Shown: positions 31,257 through 41,543 of the stretch, one piece after another
How positions within the stretch are numbered: the stretch's first letter is position 1
Layout of the letters: each line of letters begins with the position of its first letter
Source: Frankiales bacterium
Lineage (GTDB): Bacteria; Actinomycetota; Actinomycetes; Mycobacteriales; Jatrophihabitantaceae
Assembly (NCBI GenBank): GCA_025966315.1
Contig: JAOPUZ010000034.1
Location: 1-64,000 of the forward strand
Length of the DNA stretch: 64,000 nt
Reading direction: 5' to 3'
Made by a program: the position numbers and the translations under genes
The notes under the pieces: model-generated
Database searches by the model: none
What the model was told of the DNA's origin: nothing
Seen by the model: the letters and a program-made list of their open reading frames with translations, nothing else

Positions 31257-32516
31257 TCAGGCGATGTCGTCGATGTTGAACTGGCTGATCGCCGGCCCGG
31301 AATCCCGCTCCGATACTGACGCCTCGCTGAACGTGGCCATCTCGGCCAGGGTGCTTACTGCGGCCCGCAGCAACGGCAGCGCCACCAGTGCGCCGGACCC
31401 CTCGCCGAGCCGCATGTCCAGCTCGAGCAGCGGCTTGAGCCCGAGACGTTCCAGGGCGTAGTGGTGCGCGGGTTCGACCGACAGGTGCCCGGCCGTCATC
31501 CACCGCACGACGCGGGTGTTGGCCCGATGCGCGACCATTGCCGCCGCGGTCACGACCACGCCGTCGAGCAATACCGGTGTTCGGCGGTAGGCCGCCTGCA
31601 CCAGGAAGCCGGTGATGGCGGCGAAGTCCGCGCCGCCCACCTTGGCCAGCAGTTCGGCCGGATCGTTGGTGGAATCGAAGCCCCGGCGGCGGGCGTCGCG
31701 GACCGCCGCGCATTTGCGGATCCAGGCGCTGTCATCAATGCCGGTGCCGCGACCGATCACCTTGACCGGTTCGACGTCGGTGAGCAGCGCGATCAGGACG
31801 GCGGCCGGGGTGGTGTTGCCGATGCCCATGTCGCCGGCGATGAGCAGGTCGGCCCCGGCGTCGATCTCCTGGTCGGCAATCGTCATGCCCGCCGCGATCG
31901 CGCGGTTCGCCTCGTCGATGGTGAGTGCGTCCTCGATGTCGATGCGGCCGCTGCCCCGCCGGACCTTGAACTCCGATACCGACGGATCGGTCTCGGCGTC
32001 GACGGCCATGTCCACCACTCGGACGCTGGCCCCGACCGAGCGGGCCAGGACGTTGACCGCGGCGCCACCGGCGACGAAGTTGGCCACCATCTGAGCGGTC
32101 ACCTCCGGCGGGTAGGCCGACACTCCGGCGCTGGCGATGCCGTGATCACCGGCGAACACGACCACCCGGGGACGTTCGAAATCATGCGGTGGGCACTGGC
32201 CCTGAACGGTGGCTACCCACACGCTCAGCTCTTCCAGCCGGCCCAGCGAGCCCGCCGGTTTGGTCAGCTGCGCCTGGCGTTGCTGGGCCGCGTAACCGAT
32301 GTCGAAGTCCGGGTATTCGATGCCGTGCACCGCTCGCAGCCAGGGGTCTTCGGCCGGCTCCGTCGCACCGGCCGCTTCGTCGCCGCCCGGCGCCACGTCG
32401 GCTGGCCGTTGGCTCACGGCGCTCACGGCGTCGGGTGCAGCCTCGTCCGAGGACGCGGCGTCGCGGGACGGCACGTTGGCATCGTCCGGGCCGCTGGCAT
32501 CGGGCACTTCGGTCAC
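31257..32516 (-). CDS. cobT: Nicotinate-nucleotide-dimethylbenzimidazole phosphoribosyltransferase
   Basis: CobT activates the lower-ligand base as alpha-ribazole phosphate. The 419-residue protein has about 60 acidic, Ala-rich N-terminal residues beyond the usual enzyme, then [48 protein letters not shown] and the C-terminal [14 protein letters not shown] containing the catalytic Glu. The extra N-terminus is low complexity; a later start is possible but no better ribosome site is evident. The start overlaps the cobU stop as ATGA. Confidence 0.95.
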   Translation of the reverse strand: MTEVPDASGPDDANVPSRDAASSDEAAPDAVSAVSQRPADVAPGGDEAAGATEPAEDPWLRAVHGIEYPDFDIGYAAQQRQAQLTKPAGSLGRLEELSVWVATVQGQCPPHDFERPRVVVFAGDHGIASAGVSAYPPEVTAQMVANFVAGGAAVNVLARSVGASVRVVDMAVDAETDPSVSEFKVRRGSGRIDIEDALTIDEANRAIAAGMTIADQEIDAGADLLIAGDMGIGNTTPAAVLIALLTDVEPVKVIGRGTGIDDSAWIRKCAAVRDARRRGFDSTNDPAELLAKVGGADFAAITGFLVQAAYRRTPVLLDGVVVTAAAMVAHRANTRVVRWMTAGHLSVEPAHHYALERLGLKPLLELDMRLGEGSGALVALPLLRAAVSTLAEMATFSEASVSERDSGPAISQFNIDDIA

Positions 32517-33094
32517 GGTTTGTCTCCAGTTCGATCGTGCGGTTCGGACGGCCTCGGCGTTCGGGGCTTGATCCAGGTTGGAATACCGGCGACGAGCAGC
32601 ACCACCTCGTCGGCGTGTCGTGCCAGTCTGGCGTTCAGTCTGCCCATCTCGTCTTGGAACACGCGGCCCGCCCTCGTCTCGGGGTGGATTCCGCTGCCGA
32701 CTTCATTGCTCACCAACAGTGCGGTACCGCCGAAATCGGCCCACGCCGCCTCGAGTTCGTCGCTCGCCTGGCGGAAGCGGGTGAGCGGACCGACCCACTC
32801 GCCGACCTCGTCGATGGTGCGCGCCACCCAGTTGCCGAGGTCGTCGATCAGCAGTGGCCGGTCGGCGTCTCGCAGTAGCCGAGCGACGGCCACCGATTCC
32901 ACCGTCCGCCAGTGCCGCGGCCGGCGCTCCCGGTGCAGGGCGAGCCGGTCGGCCCAGTCAGCGTCGTCCCGGCCGGCCGCGGTCGCCAGGTAGTCCACCG
33001 AACCGGCGTCGTTCAGCTCCCACTCGGCCCACTGTGATTTGCCCGAACGGGCGCCACCGAGCACGAGGGTGCGCCGGGTGCTGGCACTGGTCAT
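32513..33094 (-). CDS. cobU: Adenosylcobinamide kinase/guanylyltransferase
   Basis: CobU phosphorylates adenosylcobinamide and attaches GMP, preparing it for CobS. The 193-residue protein begins with the P-loop [15 protein letters not shown] and has [14 protein letters not shown], where the GMP-accepting His is expected, then [16 protein letters not shown] and [29 protein letters not shown] in consecutive shorter segments typical of the family. Its ATG overlaps the stop of the ECF S-component gene (ATGA), so import and processing of corrinoids are translated as one unit. Confidence 0.94.
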   Translation of the reverse strand: MTSASTRRTLVLGGARSGKSQWAEWELNDAGSVDYLATAAGRDDADWADRLALHRERRPRHWRTVESVAVARLLRDADRPLLIDDLGNWVARTIDEVGEWVGPLTRFRQASDELEAAWADFGGTALLVSNEVGSGIHPETRAGRVFQDEMGRLNARLARHADEVVLLVAGIPTWIKPRTPRPSEPHDRTGDKP

Positions 33095-33984
33095 GCGGGC
33101 ACGCCCGGGAATTGCACGGCGGCTCCGAACGCGGCACGCCGGGAGGCCCGACGCAATGCCAGCAGGACCGGTTTGCCCAGCACCAGCAAGGCGATCAGGG
33201 TGGACAACGCCCGGGGGACGTCGAAGGTCAGGCCGGTCGTGACGGAGTACACCAGCCAGCGATGCAGGTTGTCCTGCAGTGGTGAACCAGGCACGAACGC
33301 CACCGCGGCGGCCGCACCGACATTGCTCTGCGCGAACGGCCAGAACCACAGGTTCATCACGAAGCCGTACCCGATGCTGGCCAGAAACCCGTATCCGGCC
33401 AGCATCGGCAGTTCGAGTCTGCTCAGTCGTGTCGATCCGGCCGCACCGGTTGAGCCTGCTCCGGTCCCCAGCGCGGGCAACAATCCTGCGCCCAGCCCGA
33501 TCCAGCCCGCGGCCAGCATCTGGAACGGCAGCCAGGGGCCGCCGCCGCCCGTCAGGATCGCCGAGGCGAACATCGCCACGTTGCCGAGCAGGAAACCGAA
33601 CCCCGGGCCGAACACCCGGCCAGCCGGAATCAACAGGAAGAACATGAACTGGACGCCGGTGACGCCGCCGGTGAGCGGGCGAAGCAGGGCCGAAATACCA
33701 CCGAGCACACCGAGCAGGGCCACCGCTTTGGCGTCCAGTCGTCCGCTACTCAGCTGAGTGCTCGCGACCAGCAGCAAGGCCGGCAGCATGAGTACGAAGA
33801 TCCAGGGGGAATCGGCACTGTGGCCGGCGTCGCCGTGGGTGACGATGAGCAGCGGCCAGGCGAAAGCGGCGATGCCGACCAGGGTCACCACGGTGAGGGT
33901 CACGCCGGCCAGCGGTGAGATGCGTAGCGCGTTGCCCGCGTTGCTACGAGCGGATCGGTCGCGCCGCATCGGTCGCCCAGTCAT
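33091..33984 (-). CDS. ECF transporter S component, probably for cobalamin or precursor
   Basis: A 297-residue membrane protein with six or more hydrophobic segments and no ATPase motif, in the position of the substrate-binding S subunit of an ECF transporter. Features such as LRPLTGGVTGVQFMFFLLIPAGRVFGPG (conserved GG and PGRVFG region) and a Trp-rich C-terminal half fit the CbrT-like group of actinobacteria. Substrate assignment rests on its place between ECF T/A genes and cobU behind a cobalamin riboswitch. ATG 33984 is preferred, 13 bases after the ATPase stop. A 17-base direct repeat (GGCCGGACCGATGAC core) spans the junction. ATG 34026 would overlap. Confidence 0.8.
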   Translation of the reverse strand: MTGRPMRRDRSARSNAGNALRISPLAGVTLTVVTLVGIAAFAWPLLIVTHGDAGHSADSPWIFVLMLPALLLVASTQLSSGRLDAKAVALLGVLGGISALLRPLTGGVTGVQFMFFLLIPAGRVFGPGFGFLLGNVAMFASAILTGGGGPWLPFQMLAAGWIGLGAGLLPALGTGAGSTGAAGSTRLSRLELPMLAGYGFLASIGYGFVMNLWFWPFAQSNVGAAAAVAFVPGSPLQDNLHRWLVYSVTTGLTFDVPRALSTLIALLVLGKPVLLALRRASRRAAFGAAVQFPGVPA

Positions 33985-33997
33985 CGGTCCGGCCCCG

Positions 33998-35712
<1,715 letters not shown>

Positions 35713-35716
<4 letters not shown>

Positions 35717-36846
35717 GTGTGCATCACCGGTCGGGCGTCATCGGCGACCCGAGCCGATCGCATGGCGGGTACCGATTCGTAGTCGTCCGGATCGGCCGTG
35801 GGCGGTGTGATCGCCCCCGGCAGGGCCGCGCACAGGGTGGCCAGGAACGGGATGAGCGGCAGCGTCGGCCATTGCCAGGCCACCGCCCCGTTGTCGCCCA
35901 GGTGCGGATGTCCGATCACATAAGCGCAAACCGTGACGACGGCCGGCAGCACGGTCAGCCAATCGGACCGTCCCCAGGATTCGCGGCGGTAGCGGGTGCG
36001 GTGGACCTGCCGGCCGGTCCACACCGACGCCGCGACGGCCAAGGCGGTACCCAGGATCAAAGCAATCACCCCGAGACGGTGGGGTCGGGCCGGATCGATG
36101 ACGAGGAAGGTGCCGGCCAGGGCGGCACAAACTCCCAGCAGCAGTACCAGCCGGGTGAGTCGCCGTAGTCGCGGATCGATGGCGCCGCTACGGCCATATC
36201 CTCGAGAATCCATCGACGCGGCCAGGGTAATCGCCCGCTCCAGTGACTGCTCCAGCACGGGTACGAGCAGCCCGCGCAGGGATCGGATGCCGGTCAGGCT
36301 TCGACCACGAAGCCGCTGCGCGCGCCGCACCCGGGCGATGGATTCGGCCAGCTGTGGGACCAGGGTCAGGGCGACCACCGCGGCCACGCCGAGCTCGTAC
36401 AACGCCGCCGGCAGCAGGTTGAGCAGCCGCCCCGGATGGGCGAGTGAGTTGGCGGCACCGAAGCACAGCACCAGAACCGCGAGTCGCAGGCCGGCGGTGC
36501 CGGCCGACAGCAGGGCCTCGCCGGTCACGGGGCCGCCGACGCTGAGCCCGTCCGTCCAGCTCGGCAACTGCCAGCTGGGCAACCTGAACAGGACATGACC
36601 AGGCACCCTCGTGCCGAGCACGACCTGGAGCAGCACGGTGAACGCGATGGTCACCACGCCCAGGCCGAGCATGATCCGGAACGCGCTGCCCCACACCGCG
36701 CGGCTGCGCCGGTTCACCACGACATAGCCGACGACTGCGGCAATGACCGCCAGCAGGATCGGGTTGGACGTACGCATCGTCGCCCACGCCAGCAACAGCG
36801 CCCACAACCACCAGGCGGCGGGGTGGATGGTGCGGGAACGGGACAT
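35713..36846 (-). CDS. ECF transporter T component
   Basis: The 377-residue membrane scaffold that couples ATPases to the S subunit. Multiple hydrophobic segments surround the two cytoplasmic coupling helices with the EcfT signatures: RRAQRLRGRS (Ala-Arg-Gly type) and AASMDSRGYGR. It is longer than minimal EcfT proteins because of extra C-terminal membrane segments and a polar tail, as in CbrU-type proteins. ATG 36846 follows the DUF4430 stop by 12 bases and its stop overlaps the ATPase start as ATGA. Confidence 0.9.
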
Positions 36847-36858
36847 GGTGACTCGACG

Positions 36859-37776
36859 CTATCGCTCGTCCGATGCGCCGAAGCCGGCTGCGCGCCGCCG
36901 GCGTTGCCCGACGGACGCACCGCCGAGGACCACGATTGCCGCGGCGCCGACGCCGATGCCGACGAACGGACCCGGGTGTTGCCCGCCGCCGCCCGTTGCC
37001 GGCAACGAGAGGGGGCTGGCCAAGGCCGCGGCGATGCTCGGCTCAGGGGTGGTACCCGGCGGGCTGACGGCACCGAGCGGCGTGGCCGATCCGCTCGCGG
37101 TGGCCGAAGTTCGGCTGGCCACGCTCGTGGTCGAGGTGGCCGCGGAACTCGGGTGGAGCGCCGGCGGGGCGGCGGACGAACGGCTGGCTGTGCTCAAGCT
37201 CGCCGCCGCGGACGCACTGGTGGCCGGTTTGGAAGCCGGTACCGCCTTGATCGGGGGCGGCTTCGGACGGGCCGAGCTACGGCTGGGCGCGGGCGCGGTG
37301 TGCGTCGGCGCGGGTGGCGGGACTGCGGCGGCGTCGGCGGAGCTGCAGATGGCGGCGTACCCGACCGCAGGCGGCGGGGTCGAGCCGTCGTTGTAGATCC
37401 AGCCCTCGACCGATCCCGCGCTCGGCCGGTACGTGTCCGCGCCGACCTGGCTGAAGGCCCAGCCGCCGCCGGTGTTGTGCCAGTACGCCCAGTAATCGGG
37501 CAGCACCTTGCCGTCCGTCGGAAGGCCGCCGATCTTGTTGATCAGACCGTCCGTTCGGCGGCGACTCACGCTGGTGACGGCGCTCAGCACGTCCGCCCCG
37601 GTCATGCCGTCGTGCCAGCTGACACAGGCCGTCTGCTGCTGCGATATCACGATGCCGACATGGGTCACCCGGGGGACAGCCGCGGCGGCGCGGGTGGGTG
37701 ACACGGCGCCGCTGAGCACGAGCGCGCTGAACGCCGCGATCGCACCGCTTGCGACCCGCAGATTGCGTGCGGTCAT
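36859..37776 (-). CDS. LPxTG-anchored DUF4430 (transcobalamin C-terminal-like) protein
   Basis: A 305-residue secreted protein. A signal peptide (ending near SPTRAAAA) leads into a domain of about 110 residues with MTGADVLSAVTS, DYWAYWHNTGGGWAFSQVGA and GSVEGWIYNDG, the pattern of DUF4430, the family equivalent to the small beta domain of intrinsic factor and transcobalamin. About 100 Ser/Ala/Thr/Pro residues follow, then LPATG, a hydrophobic stretch and RRRR: a sortase sorting signal. No sortase gene is in the window. Its ATG overlaps the stop of the barrel protein gene. I infer it caps a corrinoid bound by that partner at the cell surface. Confidence 0.82.
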   Translation of the reverse strand: MTARNLRVASGAIAAFSALVLSGAVSPTRAAAAVPRVTHVGIVISQQQTACVSWHDGMTGADVLSAVTSVSRRRTDGLINKIGGLPTDGKVLPDYWAYWHNTGGGWAFSQVGADTYRPSAGSVEGWIYNDGSTPPPAVGYAAICSSADAAAVPPPAPTHTAPAPSRSSARPKPPPIKAVPASKPATSASAAASLSTASRSSAAPPALHPSSAATSTTSVASRTSATASGSATPLGAVSPPGTTPEPSIAAALASPLSLPATGGGGQHPGPFVGIGVGAAAIVVLGGASVGQRRRRAAGFGASDER

Positions 37777-39209
37777 CGAGCTCGGCGGCGACCGCTGTGG
37801 ATGAGGGCGACGCCCAAGCCGATCAGCATCGCGGCCAGGGCGGCCAGTCCGGTCTCACGGCCCAGATCCAGGCCCGTCGCCGGCAAGGTGACCGCATCCA
37901 CCGTCACCGTGCCGGTGGACGATGCGGTGGCGGCGGCCGCGTTGGTCGTTGCCGTCATCGCGACGGCGGCTGAACTGCTGGCCGTTGCAGTCGGTGCCGG
38001 TGCGCTGGACGAGGGAGCGGCGCACAGCAGGGTCGGCAACGCGGTCGCTGCTCCGGTGCTGCTGAGCGTGAGCAGGTTGGCTCCCGCGACTGCGGCAACG
38101 GCCTGATTGGTCGCGCGCACGTCGGCGGCGCCGGCGAACTTGAACGCGCCGAGCGACGCGGGCGCCGACCCGCAGCCGAACTGGTTCGCGGCCAGGTACG
38201 CCAACGGCTTGGTCACCGGGCTGCCGGCCAGCCGGAGGGCGGCGACCGCCAACGCGGTCGAGTTGACGTTGGAAACGCTCGGCGGCAAGGCGTTGACGTA
38301 GCTGCCGTCGCTGCGTTGCTGGCTGAGCAACCAGGCCACGGCGTGGTTGGCGGCCACGGTTTGGACCGACCCGGGGGCGGCGAGCAGCCCCTGGATGGCG
38401 GCGGCGGTTGCGTCGACGTCACCGCCGGAGGCACACACCGTGGTGTTGTCCTTGAAATCATTGGCGAAACTGCCGTCGGCGCACTGCTGCGCGGCCAGGA
38501 ACGCCGACCCGGCGGTGGCCGCCGCGGTGGCTCCTGCTCGCTGGGTCGCGATGACGTCGTAGGTTTGCGCGACCACGCCGGGGAAGCCGGCGCCGTTGGC
38601 CAGGTTGCCGCTCTTGAACTCGCCCGACTCCCAGGTCGCGCATGCACCGGGGGTGGCTAGGGCCGGGCACTGCAGGCTGGTCAACTGAGCGATCAGGTCG
38701 GTGCCACCGAAGGCGGCCGGGTTGCGACCGGTGATTTCGGCCGCCAGGGCCAGCTTCGCGTACGAGCCGGGGTACGGGCCGCCGAACGTGACATCGGACG
38801 GGTCGGCGTAGTCAGCCACCACGGCCGGGGTGGCCAGGTAACTGATCATGGCGGTGATGGCCGCGCCGCCGACCTTGGCGGCCGACAGGGCAACGATTGC
38901 GTCGACCGTGCTGCCGTAGTCCGGTGTGGTGCCGTCGAAGGCGAAGACCAGGTGGTCGGTCTTGAGTTGCGCGCCGAGATATACCGCGCCGGCAACCGGA
39001 TCGCCGGCGGTGGGCGCGTGGGTGGCCGCGACCGCGGAGGTCGGACCGGCCAACAGCAGCGCGGCGGCGGTGGCTGTCGCGGCGAGGACGACGGACAGCC
39101 GGCGGCTCGTGCGGAAGAGGCGCGCCGTCCGGTGGCTGATGATCGGCATTGTCGCGGGCGGCATCGACTGCCTCGCCCAGTGGCTGCGGCGCTTCGTCGA
39201 TTGGTTCAT
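37773..39209 (-). CDS. LPxTG-anchored alpha/alpha-barrel protein (prenyltransferase/intrinsic-factor fold)
   Basis: A 478-residue secreted protein, first gene of the cobalamin operon. After a long signal peptide ending near TSAVAA come helical repeats of the squalene-cyclase/prenyltransferase type: FLAAQQCADGSFAND, WLLSQQRSDGSYVNA and YLAANQFGCGSAPASLGAF. No cyclase DxDD acid motif is visible, so it is likely a binding protein; the same barrel forms the N-terminal half of intrinsic factor and transcobalamin. An Ala/Thr-rich stretch leads to LPATG, a membrane segment and GRRRAR, a sortase signal. ATG 39209 has GAGGAA six bases upstream. The preceding in-frame sequence is the riboswitch, not protein. 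Confidence 0.82.
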   Translation of the reverse strand: MNQSTKRRSHWARQSMPPATMPIISHRTARLFRTSRRLSVVLAATATAAALLLAGPTSAVAATHAPTAGDPVAGAVYLGAQLKTDHLVFAFDGTTPDYGSTVDAIVALSAAKVGGAAITAMISYLATPAVVADYADPSDVTFGGPYPGSYAKLALAAEITGRNPAAFGGTDLIAQLTSLQCPALATPGACATWESGEFKSGNLANGAGFPGVVAQTYDVIATQRAGATAAATAGSAFLAAQQCADGSFANDFKDNTTVCASGGDVDATAAAIQGLLAAPGSVQTVAANHAVAWLLSQQRSDGSYVNALPPSVSNVNSTALAVAALRLAGSPVTKPLAYLAANQFGCGSAPASLGAFKFAGAADVRATNQAVAAVAGANLLTLSSTGAATALPTLLCAAPSSSAPAPTATASSSAAVAMTATTNAAAATASSTGTVTVDAVTLPATGLDLGRETGLAALAAMLIGLGVALIHSGRRRAR

Positions 39210-39309
39210 GACATTCCTCTTCCGGGACGCGTCACCGCTGAACCCGAAGGGTTGGACTGCCACCCCGACGGCACCCAGAGACTCCGCACCGCGTTCCTCG
39301 ACGGCGTTG

Positions 39310-39480
39310 TTTGGAGACGCGCCAACGAGTGGGCATTCCGGCTTACCCACGCTGTTTCGCCCCGGCCACTTCGGGCGCCGGACGAGGACAGCAGCGGGCT
39401 CACGGTTGCGGGTCAGCGCCGGTGTCACACCGGCTTCCCCCGCCCATCGGCGTGTGCTGGCCCCATGGGAACACATGCCT
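39310..39480 (-). promoter_or_regulatory. Cobalamin riboswitch
   Basis: Read on the minus strand, 39440-39397 contains GGGGAAGCCGGTGTGACACC, GGCGCTGACCCGCAACCGTG and AGCC in order, the conserved core of the adenosylcobalamin aptamer. 39344-39329 (AAGCCGGAATGCCCAC) matches the B12 box. The segment lies 120-270 bases before the first gene of the cobalamin operon. A small hairpin AACCC-TTC-GGGTT follows near 39240-39252 ahead of the ribosome site, so control of translation or early termination is possible. The ends are approximate. High cobalamin should shut the operon off. Confidence 0.92.
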
Positions 39481-39545
39481 GGATCGAGGGTCAAACGCCG
39501 TCAGCGCTAGCGTGACTCAACAGCACCGACGAGAGGAAGTCCCAG

Positions 39546-39734
39546 ATGTCCTGGACCTGGCGGTACGAGCCGGCCGAGAGCACGGCGGCGGAGCCCGGCG
39601 TGTTCACCAGCCAGTCTGACGCCGAGAGCTGGCTGGGCGAGGCGTGGCGGGAGCTGGCCAACGCCGGCGTAGTCGGGGTCTTCCTGGTGCACGACGGCAC
39701 CGACGTGTACGGCCCGATGCCACTGTCGGAGTAG
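39546..39734 (+). CDS. Small conserved protein, 62 residues
   Basis: A short acidic protein rich in Trp (MSWTWRYEP; DAESWLGEAWRELANAG) ending VFLVHDGTDVYGPMPLSE. The ATG follows GAGAGGAAG at a good distance, which supports real translation, and short actinobacterial proteins of this type are widespread. No function is known to me. It lies divergently from the cobalamin operon, upstream of an aldo/keto reductase. Confidence 0.72.
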   Translation: MSWTWRYEPAESTAAEPGVFTSQSDAESWLGEAWRELANAGVVGVFLVHDGTDVYGPMPLSE

Positions 39735-39798
39735 CGGCCGGGTGCCGTGCCGAGGCCTGGTCGGCCTCGAATAGGCTGCTGGGCATGGAATTCCGTAC

Positions 39799-40794
39799 TT
39801 GGGCAACAGTGGCTTCAAGATCTCCGAGATCACGTACGGGAACTGGCTGACCCACGGGTCCCAGGTCGAGAACGAGGTCGCGACCAAATGTGTACGAGCC
39901 GCCCTCGATGCCGGGATCACGTCGTTCGACACGGCTGACGTCTACGCCAACACCGCCGCCGAGTCCGTGTTGGGCGAGGCGCTCAAGGGCGAGCGGCGCG
40001 AGTCTGTCGAGATCTTCACCAAGGTCTATTGGCCCACCGGCCCCAAGGGACCGAACGACAGCGGCCTGTCCCGCAAGCACATTCTCGAGGCCATCGACGG
40101 TTCCCTACGACGGCTGCAGACGGACTACGTCGAGCTGTACCAAGCCCACCGCTACGACATCGACACACCGTTGGAAGAAACGATGCAGGCTTTTGCCGAC
40201 GTCGTGCGAGCGGGCAAAGCCCTCTATATCGGGGTCAGCGAGTGGACCGCGGATCAACTCCGCGCCGGTCACCGGCTCGCAAACGAACTCGGCATCCAGC
40301 TGATCTCCAGCCAGCCGCAGTACTCGATGCTCTGGCGCGTCATCGAAGCAGAGGTCGTGCCGGCGTCCGCCGAGCTGGGCGTCAGTCAGATCGTCTGGTC
40401 GCCGATCGCCCAAGGGGTACTGACCGGCAAATATCTGCCGGGCCAACCGCCGCCGGCCGGATCACGAGCCACCGATACGAAGGGCGGCGCGGACACCGTC
40501 AAGCGCTTCCTCGGCGACGACGTGCTGACCCGGGTCCAGCAATTGGTGCCGATCGCGGACGAGCTGGGCTTGTCGATGTCGCAGCTGGCCGTGGCATGGG
40601 TTCTGCAGAACGACAATGTCGCTGCCGCGCTGATCGGCGCCTCGCGTCCCGAGCAGGTGTCGGAGAACGTCAAGGCCGCGGGCGTCCGGATCCCGGCCGA
40701 AGCGATGAAGCGGATCGATGAAACCCTCGGCGAAATCGTGGAACGCGATCCCGAGAAGACGCGTCAGACAACGCCCAAGCGCCGTCCCTCGTAA
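39799..40794 (+). CDS. Aldo/keto reductase (potassium-channel beta-subunit-like), N-terminus disturbed
   Basis: The body is a normal NADPH-dependent (beta/alpha)8 reductase: FDTADVYANTAAESVLGEAL with the catalytic Asp and Tyr, a Lys in FTKVYW, QAHRYD and the NADPH-binding C-terminal end ALIGASRPEQV. Family members begin MEFRYLGNSGFKIS. Here ATG 39785 gives MEFR and then runs out of frame: one base is missing near 39797 compared with the family, and the rest of the match resumes in the next frame at TTG 39799 (LGNSGFKIS). Either there is a real or sequencing frameshift, or translation starts at TTG with GGAA upstream. The substrate is unknown. Confidence 0.78.
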   Translation: MGNSGFKISEITYGNWLTHGSQVENEVATKCVRAALDAGITSFDTADVYANTAAESVLGEALKGERRESVEIFTKVYWPTGPKGPNDSGLSRKHILEAIDGSLRRLQTDYVELYQAHRYDIDTPLEETMQAFADVVRAGKALYIGVSEWTADQLRAGHRLANELGIQLISSQPQYSMLWRVIEAEVVPASAELGVSQIVWSPIAQGVLTGKYLPGQPPPAGSRATDTKGGADTVKRFLGDDVLTRVQQLVPIADELGLSMSQLAVAWVLQNDNVAAALIGASRPEQVSENVKAAGVRIPAEAMKRIDETLGEIVERDPEKTRQTTPKRRPS

Positions 40795-40879
40795 GCCAAT
40801 GACCGCGGGCCATTCGGCCCGGCTGAGCCGCGCGAGGCCGCTGCGACTCGACGGCCCGCGGGTCAGTCGATCGAGCGCC

Positions 40880-41500
40880 TCAGACGGGGTCGCCCATCTT
40901 CACGCGCGGGGTTGGACGACGCCAGTTGCGTAGGAAGTAAGCGCGACTGCCCGCGTAGAACCCGATGGCCACGGCGCCCTCTCGGGTCTCCAGACCGCGA
41001 CTCTTGGCGATCTTGAGGACCCGGGAACCGGTGTAGACCCACTCCAGCAGGAGTAGCACAAAGAGGCCGAGGGTGACGATCTGTAGCGGTGGGATCTTGT
41101 AGCCGATGATCATCAGCGGAAAGAGCAGCAGCAGATAGTTCGACGCCATTCGCCGCGAGTCCACATAATCGCGCGCCAGCGCTCTTACCGGCCCCTGATC
41201 TCGGCGGGGGAGCACGCTCGGGTCGCCGGACTTCATCGCCTGGCGGTACTCGGCCGAGGACAGTTTCTTCTGGCCGCCCACCTTGGCCCGCGCGCCGTTC
41301 TGCTTCTGCCAGGCCACCGCTTCTTTGCGGGTCTTGGGAGCCGGCGGGGCCGGGATGGAATTCGTTCGGCGCTTGGGCGTCGGACGACCCTTGGGTGCCG
41401 TCGAACCGGCGGAGGCCAGCTCGCGGTCGAGTTGTACCGATTCATCCACTTCGGAATCGGTGGCGGTGCTGTCAGCGGTCGAGCGGCGGCCTAATTTCAC
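40880..41500 (-). CDS. DUF3043 membrane protein
   Basis: A 206-residue protein with about 100 polar, basic N-terminal residues (RTNSIPAPPAPKTRKEAVAW), the conserved RDQGPVRALARDYVDSRR, and two adjacent membrane segments (YLLLLFPLMIIGYKI and LQIVTLGLFVLLLLEWVY). These features match DUF3043, an actinobacterial family of unknown function. The start is GTG at 41500. It lies 43 bases after the nadA stop on the same strand and may be co-transcribed with it. Confidence 0.85.
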   Translation of the reverse strand: MKLGRRSTADSTATDSEVDESVQLDRELASAGSTAPKGRPTPKRRTNSIPAPPAPKTRKEAVAWQKQNGARAKVGGQKKLSSAEYRQAMKSGDPSVLPRRDQGPVRALARDYVDSRRMASNYLLLLFPLMIIGYKIPPLQIVTLGLFVLLLLEWVYTGSRVLKIAKSRGLETREGAVAIGFYAGSRAYFLRNWRRPTPRVKMGDPV

Positions 41501-41543
41501 GTGCTCATCTTAGTGCCGCCCACCGCCGTATCAATCGCGGTCC

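Noticed and set aside
39210-39494. A 95-residue N-terminal extension of the barrel protein
   Set aside because: The DNA is the cobalamin riboswitch; ATG 39209 has its own ribosome site and signal peptide.
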